A stretch of 39,449 nt of DNA from Chloroflexota bacterium (lineage in GTDB: Bacteria; Chloroflexota; Dehalococcoidia; UBA2979), in contig PBEG01000018.1 of NCBI GenBank assembly GCA_002718395.1, forward strand, positions 1 through 39,449. Direction: 5' to 3'. The notes beneath the pieces were generated by a model. That model was not told the DNA's origin and did no database searches. It was given only the letters and a program-made list of their open reading frames with translations. Shown here piece after piece: positions 34,068 through 39,449 of this stretch (within the stretch, counting starts at the first letter, position 1; every line of letters starts with the position of its first letter). The translations under genes and the position numbers were made by a program.

Positions 34068-34932
34068 TTCAATACCTAATATGAAAAAGGTAAGCATTTT
34101 TTACAACCCTGATATTTCTGGAGTAGAATCTTTAGTTCAGAAAATTCAAAATGATTTTATGAAGAATTTTGATAAATTAGATCCTGTACCATTAATTGTT
34201 GATGCAGAAAATAAATTGATTGAGAAAAATGAAAAAATGCTTATTGATTCTGATTTAATAATTTGTGTGGGCGGCGATGGTACTGTGTTAAGGCTTGCGC
34301 AATCAATAGTAGATGAATCTATACCGATTTTTGGTATTAGAATGGGTCGTTTAGGTTTTTTAACCGAATCTACATCTCAAGAAGTTAATCAAAAAATTAA
34401 TTCTATAATTAGTGGGAATTTCTATATTGAAGAAAGAAAATTAGTTAAGGCAGAATATGATCAAAAAACTTTTTTTGCATTAAATGATTTTGTTATTGGA
34501 AGAAAAAAATTGGGTAAAACTTCTTCTATTGGTGTTTGGATTAATGAAATGCCTATTGCTGAATATAGATCAGATGCAGTTATAGTTGCATCTGCTACTG
34601 GTTCAACAGGTTACACTCTTTCCATTGGGGGACCAGTTCTAATGCCTAATTCAGAATCAATTATTATCATGCCGCTTGCCCCACACTTAACACCTAGTAA
34701 TCCAATCATTTTACCATCTGGTGATCAGGTAGTTTTACAAGTTTTAAGAGATGACGATGCTATTATGATTGTTGATGGGATAAGTGAATTAAATATTGCA
34801 AAAGAAAAACAAATTAAGATTTCAATTTCACAGTCAAGCATGTTATTTTTGCGCATCAATAACAGTTATAACTTTTTAAATAGAGTTGCTGACAGACTAG
34901 GATGGTTGAGAAAAGATCATACTTTAAGTTAA
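34057..34932 (+). CDS. nadK: NAD kinase
   Basis: A 291-residue enzyme that phosphorylates NAD to NADP. Family motifs are the catalytic ICVGGDGTVLRLAQS, FGIRMGRLGFL, NDFVIGR, YRSDAVIVASATGSTGYTLS and PLAPHLTPSNPI. The open frame reaches back to 34015, but the ATG at 34057 has a GGA site 6 nt upstream and overlaps tlyA by 11 nt; an ATG at 34081 lacks a ribosome site. The tlyA-nadK pairing is common in several phyla. Confidence 0.96.
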   Translation: MKNNSIPNMKKVSIFYNPDISGVESLVQKIQNDFMKNFDKLDPVPLIVDAENKLIEKNEKMLIDSDLIICVGGDGTVLRLAQSIVDESIPIFGIRMGRLGFLTESTSQEVNQKINSIISGNFYIEERKLVKAEYDQKTFFALNDFVIGRKKLGKTSSIGVWINEMPIAEYRSDAVIVASATGSTGYTLSIGGPVLMPNSESIIIMPLAPHLTPSNPIILPSGDQVVLQVLRDDDAIMIVDGISELNIAKEKQIKISISQSSMLFLRINNSYNFLNRVADRLGWLRKDHTLS

Positions 34933-35034
34933 ATTAATCAGATTAGGTACATTAATTCATTTTTTAGCATGGTCTTTTTTTCTTTATAAGCTTAGCCTGT
35001 TTATTCTATGCAAAATTAATTAATCATAGCCTAG

Positions 35035-35063
35035 TTATTAATGACATTGATGCATATTATAAT
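35035..35063 (+). promoter_or_regulatory. Candidate promoter of sdhCAB
   Basis: A perfect TATAAT (35058-35063) lies 17 nt after TTATTA (35035-35040). The predicted start near 35070 falls after the first in-frame ATG (35066), which supports the downstream TTG start at 35126 for sdhC. The rest of the 193-nt gap back to nadK shows only AT-rich sequence and T runs. Confidence 0.45.
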
Positions 35064-35125
35064 TTATGAAAGTAATTAATAAAAACCAATTTATTATTAC
35101 TTATTTTAATTTATATGGAGTTAAA

Positions 35126-35908
35126 TTGGTTACACAAAGTACACAAGAAGAATCATTACTAAACAGATATGGTAAAACATTAAGAACTGATCGATGGTGG
35201 TTTGAACCATTATTAGTGGGTATTGGTTTGTTTCTTTTTATTATGTACTCTACAGTTTCTGCTGCAATTCTTGGTAATTACTGGTCTTATGAAATTGGCC
35301 CTTATTTATCTCCTTTTTTCGAGCCACTTTTTTATACTGATGTTATTCCTAAATGGGTTTCGCCCGCCATATTTATTCTTTGGGCACCTTTGTCGTTTAG
35401 AATGACTTGTTATTATTATCGACGAGCATATTATCGTTCTTATTTTCTTAGCCCTCCTGCATGTGCGGTGAGAGAGCCAGCTAATTCATATGCTGGTGAG
35501 TCTACTGTTCCGTTAATTGTGCAAAATATTCACAGATTTGCTATGTATGGAGCATTGATTTTTGTCCCAATATTATGGAATGGCGCAATTCGCTCATTTT
35601 ATTGGGAAGGTGAAATTGGTATAGGGGTAGGTTCTTTAATTCTTACTTTAAATGCTTTCTTGTTATCTGGTTACACTTTGGGTTGTCATTCATTTAGGCA
35701 TCTTGTTGGCGGAGGGCTCAATTCTTTTACCGGAAGTAAATACCAAGTTATTAGAAAAAAAGTTTGGGATATGGTTTCTTCGTTGAATGCTCATCATAAA
35801 AAATGGGCTTGGTCCAGTTTAATTATTGTAGGTTTTTCTGATTTGTATGTTCACATGGTAGCAGCTGAGTGGATTGTTGATTTTAACACTTGGGGAAGTT
35901 TCTTTTGA
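35126..35908 (+). CDS. sdhC: Succinate dehydrogenase membrane cytochrome b subunit (mycobacterial Sdh1-like)
   Basis: A membrane anchor of 260 residues with about five transmembrane helices. It resembles the single-subunit anchors found next to the SdhA/SdhB of the mycobacterial Rv0247c-Rv0249c type, as far as I recognise from conserved blocks LRTDRWWFEPLL, YLSPFFEPL, ILWAPLSFRMTCYYYRRAYY, SPPACAVREP and VPLIVQNIHRF. His residues in QNIHRF, GCHSFRH and LYVHM are candidate heme ligands. No sdhD follows. The frame extends to an ATG at 35066, but the TTG at 35126 has a GGAG site at the right distance and lies downstream of a TATAAT. The gene symbol is by role. Confidence 0.82.
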   Translation: MVTQSTQEESLLNRYGKTLRTDRWWFEPLLVGIGLFLFIMYSTVSAAILGNYWSYEIGPYLSPFFEPLFYTDVIPKWVSPAIFILWAPLSFRMTCYYYRRAYYRSYFLSPPACAVREPANSYAGESTVPLIVQNIHRFAMYGALIFVPILWNGAIRSFYWEGEIGIGVGSLILTLNAFLLSGYTLGCHSFRHLVGGGLNSFTGSKYQVIRKKVWDMVSSLNAHHKKWAWSSLIIVGFSDLYVHMVAAEWIVDFNTWGSFF

Positions 35909-35915
35909 GGTAATT

Positions 35916-37721
35916 ATGACAGATTTTGAAATTGAAGAACATGAATATGATGTTTTAGTAATTGGAGCTGGTGGAGCAGGCTTGAGAGCAGCAATAGAAT
36001 CAATGGCTCTTGGATGCAAGACCGCAGTTGTTTGTAAATCATTATTTGGTAAGGCACACACAGTTATGGCTGAAGGAGGCATGGCGGCTGCAATGGGCAA
36101 TGTATATTCTGAAGATAATTGGAAAGTACATTTTAGAGATACTATGCGTGGTGGAAAAATGTTAAATAATTGGCGCATGGCACAGATTCATGCTCAGGAA
36201 GCCCCAGATAGGGTGTTAGAGTTAGAAGAGTATGGTGCATTATTTGATAGGACAGAAGATGGATTGATTCTTCAAAGAGATTTTGGTGGTCATAAATATG
36301 CGCGTTTGGCACATGTTGGAGATAGTACTGGATTAGAAATGATTCGTACTGAGCAACAAAAGGCTGCGTCATTAGGTGTGAAAGTCTTTGCTGAGTGCAC
36401 AATTAACAGATTAATATTAGATAAGGAGTCAAATTCAATTTCAGGAGCAATTGGCTATTGGAGAGAAAAAGGTAATTTAATACTATTTAAAGCTAAATCA
36501 ATTATTCTTGCTACAGGCGGACTAGGAAAAATGTACGCAATAACTTCTAATTCTTGGGAAGGAACCGGTGATGGCCATGCAATGGCTATGATGGCTGGAG
36601 CAGAAATGGTTGACATGGAATTTGTTCAATTTCACCCAACTGGCATGGTTTGGCCACCAAGCGTCAAAGGAATTTTAGTTACTGAAGGTGTTAGGGGTGA
36701 TGGAGGAACATTAAGAAACTCAACTCAGGAAAGATTTATGTTTAATTATATTCCAGAAATGTTTGCAGCTGAAACTGCTTCATCAGAAGAAGAAGCAGAT
36801 GCTTGGTATGACGATCATAATCTTGGTCGGCGTACTCCAGATCTTTTACCTCGAGATGAAGTTGCAAGGGCGATTAATTCAGAAGTTAAAGCTGGTCGAG
36901 GAAGCCCACATGGTGGCGTTTTTTTAGACATTGCAACTAGGAGATCATCAGAATATATACAAAAACGATTACCATCTATGTATCATCAATTTATGCAACT
37001 TGCTGGAGTTGATATTACATCCGAACCAATGGAAGTTGGACCTACGTGTCATTATGCAATGGGTGGCATTAAAGTAGACGCTGAAACAGAAGCATCTTCA
37101 GTATCTGGCTTGTTTGCTGCAGGAGAAGTAGCAGGTGGTTTACATGGCGCAAATAGATTAGGCGGGAATTCATTATCTGACTTAGTTGTTTTTGGAAGAA
37201 GAGCAGGGAAAGGTGCGGCTGAATTTGCTAAAGGGAAAAATGAGTTTAGTACTATTGATAAAGAATTTATTGACACAACAATTAACAATATGATGAAGCC
37301 ATTTGAAAATGAAGGTGGACAAAACCCCTATGCAATTCATAAAGAATTACAAGACTCAATGCAATCTTTGGCAGGAATTATTAGGACTGAAGACGAACTT
37401 ATTCAAATGCTTAATAAGATCGGTGAGCTCAAGGAAAAAATGAAGACGGTATCAGTAGATGGTAATAGGTGGTTTAATCCTGGTTGGCATCTTGCGTTAG
37501 ATTTAGAATTTATGATTGCTAATGCAGAGTGTCTTGTTAGAGCTGCAATAGAAAGAAAAGAAAGTAGAGGTGGGCATACTCGAGATGATTACCCAAACAC
37601 TTCTCCTGAACTTTCAAAAGTGAACTTTATATTAAAGCAAATTGATGATGAAATTCAAGTTGAAGCAAAACCATTAGATGAAATGCCTGAAGAATTAAAG
37701 CAATTATTTGAGGATAATTAA
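35916..37721 (+). CDS. sdhA: Succinate dehydrogenase/fumarate reductase flavoprotein subunit
   Basis: A 601-residue FAD subunit that oxidises succinate to fumarate. Visible are the FAD Rossmann motif VLVIGAGGAGLRAAIE, the covalent-FAD His in KAHTVMAEGGMAAAMG, LATGGLGKMYAITSNSWEGT, the substrate site VQFHPTGMVWP, TCHYAMGGI with active-site His, and ANRLGGNSLSDLVVFGRRAG. The open frame reaches 35874, but the ATG at 35916 has a GAGG site 5 nt upstream and falls 7 nt after sdhC. The sequence is of the mycobacterial Sdh1/fumarate reductase-like group rather than the E. coli type; direction in the cell cannot be settled from sequence. Confidence 0.95.
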   Translation: MTDFEIEEHEYDVLVIGAGGAGLRAAIESMALGCKTAVVCKSLFGKAHTVMAEGGMAAAMGNVYSEDNWKVHFRDTMRGGKMLNNWRMAQIHAQEAPDRVLELEEYGALFDRTEDGLILQRDFGGHKYARLAHVGDSTGLEMIRTEQQKAASLGVKVFAECTINRLILDKESNSISGAIGYWREKGNLILFKAKSIILATGGLGKMYAITSNSWEGTGDGHAMAMMAGAEMVDMEFVQFHPTGMVWPPSVKGILVTEGVRGDGGTLRNSTQERFMFNYIPEMFAAETASSEEEADAWYDDHNLGRRTPDLLPRDEVARAINSEVKAGRGSPHGGVFLDIATRRSSEYIQKRLPSMYHQFMQLAGVDITSEPMEVGPTCHYAMGGIKVDAETEASSVSGLFAAGEVAGGLHGANRLGGNSLSDLVVFGRRAGKGAAEFAKGKNEFSTIDKEFIDTTINNMMKPFENEGGQNPYAIHKELQDSMQSLAGIIRTEDELIQMLNKIGELKEKMKTVSVDGNRWFNPGWHLALDLEFMIANAECLVRAAIERKESRGGHTRDDYPNTSPELSKVNFILKQIDDEIQVEAKPLDEMPEELKQLFEDN

Positions 37722-37722
37722 T

Positions 37723-38472
37723 ATGCCAATTGTTGAATTAAAAGTCTGGCGTGGGGGAGATGATGGTGAATATCAAACATTTCATGTCGAATATGATGAA
37801 GGTGAAGTCATTCTTGATGTTGTACATCGATTACAATCTACGCAAGCACAAGATTTAGCTGTTAGATGGAATTGTAAAGCAGGAAAGTGTGGTTCATGTA
37901 GCGCTGAAGTAAATGGTAAGCCTTCATTAATGTGTATGACTAGGATGATAAATTTTACTAGCGGTGATGTTATTGCGATTTCTCCAATGAAAACTTTTCC
38001 ATTAATTAAAGACTTAGTAACAGATGTTGCATGGAATTATGAAAATGCTCGCAAGGTACCACATTTTAAACCTAAAGAACGAGATGCTGACGGTAAACAT
38101 AGAATGATGCAAATTGATATTGAAAGAGGTCAAGAATTTCACCAGTGTATTGAATGTTATTTGTGTCAAAATGTATGTCATGTTATTAGAGATCATCCAG
38201 AAAATAAAGAAAATTTTGTTGGGCCAAGATTTTTTATCCAGATGGCTCAAGTAAACATGCACCCTTTAGAATCTGTTAGTCAAAAACCCGATGCCCTTGA
38301 AGGCTACGGACTTGATTACTGTAACATTACTAAGTGTTGCACAGATGTATGTCCTGCAGGGATTAAAATAACTGATAACGCAATTATTCCTTTGAAAGAA
38401 CGACTTATTGACGATAAATTTGATCCTCTTAGATGGCTGGGTCGAAAAATCAAAATTGGCAATTCTAAATAA
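37723..38472 (+). CDS. sdhB: Succinate dehydrogenase/fumarate reductase iron-sulfur subunit
   Basis: A 249-residue iron-sulfur subunit that carries electrons from FAD to the membrane quinone site. The N-terminal ferredoxin-like domain has CKAGKCGSC and a later LMCM cysteine for [2Fe-2S]. The C-terminal part has CIECYLCQNVCHV and YCNITKCCTDVCPAGIKITD for the other clusters, and RDHPENKENFVGPRFF between them. The ATG at 37723 has a GAGG site 9 nt upstream; the frame can begin at TTG 37708. The stop is 2 nt from the stop of the opposing fumC. Confidence 0.95.
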   Translation: MPIVELKVWRGGDDGEYQTFHVEYDEGEVILDVVHRLQSTQAQDLAVRWNCKAGKCGSCSAEVNGKPSLMCMTRMINFTSGDVIAISPMKTFPLIKDLVTDVAWNYENARKVPHFKPKERDADGKHRMMQIDIERGQEFHQCIECYLCQNVCHVIRDHPENKENFVGPRFFIQMAQVNMHPLESVSQKPDALEGYGLDYCNITKCCTDVCPAGIKITDNAIIPLKERLIDDKFDPLRWLGRKIKIGNSK

Positions 38473-38474
38473 TT

Positions 38475-39449
38475 TTATGGATGCGTCATGTCCCCTGGAA
38501 CAACAAACTTATCATAATCATCTTCATCAATGATTCCTAATTCACTTGCCGCTTCTTTAAGAGAGATATTTTTTTCATGAGCAAACTTTGCTATTTTTGC
38601 TGCCTGATCATAGCCAATATGTTGGTTTAATGCGGTTACAAGCATAAGTGAGGATTCCATTAAATCTTTAATTCTCTTTTCATTTGCTTCAATACCAATT
38701 ACACAATTTTCATTAAATGAATTTGAGCCATCAGCTAACAATTTAATGCTTTGTAAGTTGTTATGAGCAATAACTGGCTTATATACATTTAATTCAAAGT
38801 TGCCTGATGCTCCTGCAAAACCCACTGATGTATCATTGCCGAATACCTGCACGCAGACCATAGTCAGTGCTTCAGATTGAGTTGGATTGACTTTTCCAGG
38901 CATAATTGAGGATCCTGGTTCATTTGCAGGCAGTTGTAATTCACCTAACCCAGCTCTTGGCCCAGATCCTAAGAATCGTATATCATTAGCTATTTTCATT
39001 AATGAAGCAGCAACAGTTTTTAATTGCCCTGATAATTCAACTTGAACATCATGAGCAGCTAAACTTTCAAATTTATTTTTAGCTGTAATAAAAGGGAGAT
39101 TTGTTATTTTAGCAATTTCCTTAGCAACTTTTTCTGCATAATCAGGATGAGTGTTTAATCCTGTTCCAACCGCTGTTCCACCTAATGCAAGCTCAGCTAA
39201 TCTCGGTAAAGTTGATTCTATTCTAGCAATTCCATTTTCTAGTTGTCGTACGTATCCAGAGAATTCTTGACCTAAAGTTAGAGGAGTTGCATCCATTAGA
39301 TGAGTCCGTCCAATTTTAATTATTTTTTCAAAATCTTTTTGTTTCTTTTCTAGAGATTTTTTTAAGTTCTTTAATGCTGGTAAAAGAGAGTGATAAGCTT
39401 CTTCATAAGTAGCAATAGTCATCGCAGTAGGAAAAACATCGTTAGATGA
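38475..39449 (-). CDS. fumC: Class II fumarate hydratase FumC, 5' end cut by right edge
   Basis: The reading frame runs open to the window edge; the bases to 39449 encode [10 protein letters not shown], the fumarase/aspartase signature, so the ATG at 39422 is internal and not a start. Further motifs are [29 protein letters not shown], the substrate loop [16 protein letters not shown] and a C-terminal VPGDMTHP. At least 324 residues are visible of an expected 460 or so. Fumarase converts fumarate to malate, the step after succinate dehydrogenase. Class II homologues include aspartase, but the C-terminal region and the sdh neighbourhood favour fumarase. Confidence 0.92.
   Translation of the reverse strand, partial: SSNDVFPTAMTIATYEEAYHSLLPALKNLKKSLEKKQKDFEKIIKIGRTHLMDATPLTLGQEFSGYVRQLENGIARIESTLPRLAELALGGTAVGTGLNTHPDYAEKVAKEIAKITNLPFITAKNKFESLAAHDVQVELSGQLKTVAASLMKIANDIRFLGSGPRAGLGELQLPANEPGSSIMPGKVNPTQSEALTMVCVQVFGNDTSVGFAGASGNFELNVYKPVIAHNNLQSIKLLADGSNSFNENCVIGIEANEKRIKDLMESSLMLVTALNQHIGYDQAAKIAKFAHEKNISLKEAASELGIIDEDDYDKFVVPGDMTHP

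Noticed and set aside
34932-34965. Terminator after nadK (AATTAAT/ATTAATT stem with a T run)
   Set aside because: The 7-bp stem is entirely A and T with a 12-nt loop; it would be unstable and such repeats are frequent in this AT-rich sequence.
39420-39422. ATG at 39422 as the fumC start
   Set aside because: The frame stays open to the edge and encodes [10 protein letters not shown] just before it, a conserved internal fumarase motif.
1-39449. CRISPR arrays, tRNA/rRNA genes, transposases or phage genes
   Set aside because: No regularly spaced repeats, cloverleaf sequences or mobile-element proteins were seen on either strand; gene content is core and uniform in base composition.

Overview
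The window is strongly AT-rich (roughly 30% G+C by eye, not counted), densely coded, and contains only housekeeping or core metabolic genes. I see no tRNA, rRNA, insertion sequence, prophage or CRISPR array, and no gap above 200 bases without a gene. The two largest gaps are 13069-13252 (divergent mraZ/mogA promoter region) and 34933-35125 (upstream of sdhC). The organism is a free-living type of bacterium with a peptidoglycan and FtsA-based division machinery, a respiratory succinate dehydrogenase and a peptide-type ABC importer. FtsA and Ddl in the division cluster argue against Actinobacteria. The MurG acceptor-domain sequence, the dipeptide-type binding protein and the mycobacterial-like SdhC/A/B set make a low-GC Chloroflexota (SAR202/Dehalococcoidia-like marine lineage) my best guess. 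This placement is inference and needs a marker-gene tree.

Minus strand, 13068 down to 1: a division and cell-wall (dcw) operon, in transcription order mraZ-rsmH-ftsL-ftsI-murF-mraY-murD-ftsW-murG-murC-ddl-ftsQ-ftsA (ftsA runs off the left edge). murE is absent from its usual place between ftsI and murF. Genes overlap by 1 to 11 nt or are only a few nt apart. Three junctions share the same 8-nt overlap. A near-perfect 35-bp palindrome made of TGGG repeats with a 10-nt period lies just upstream of mraZ and looks like the MraZ autoregulatory operator.

Plus strand, 13253-21180: mogA-like, trmD, rplS, priA, def, yajC, secD, secF. This run links tRNA modification, ribosome, replication restart, nascent-protein deformylation and Sec export. 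The PriA homologue keeps its zinc fingers but has lost the helicase motor motifs. Minus strand, 21173-24237: selB and hemW, converging on secF with an 8-nt overlap.

Plus strand, 24347-29784: aspS followed by a peptide-family binding protein and two permeases, with no ATPase genes in view. Plus strand, 29871-34932: tig-clpP-clpX (chaperone/protease set), then tlyA and nadK. Plus strand, 35126-38472: sdhC-sdhA-sdhB, converging with fumC (minus, 5' end cut by the right edge); together these carry two consecutive TCA steps, succinate to fumarate to malate.

I found no whole new biological system here. The points most worth checking are the motor-less PriA, the MraZ operator, the recurrent ATGAATAR coupling junctions, the missing murE, and the cysteine-containing insertions in SecD/SecF.
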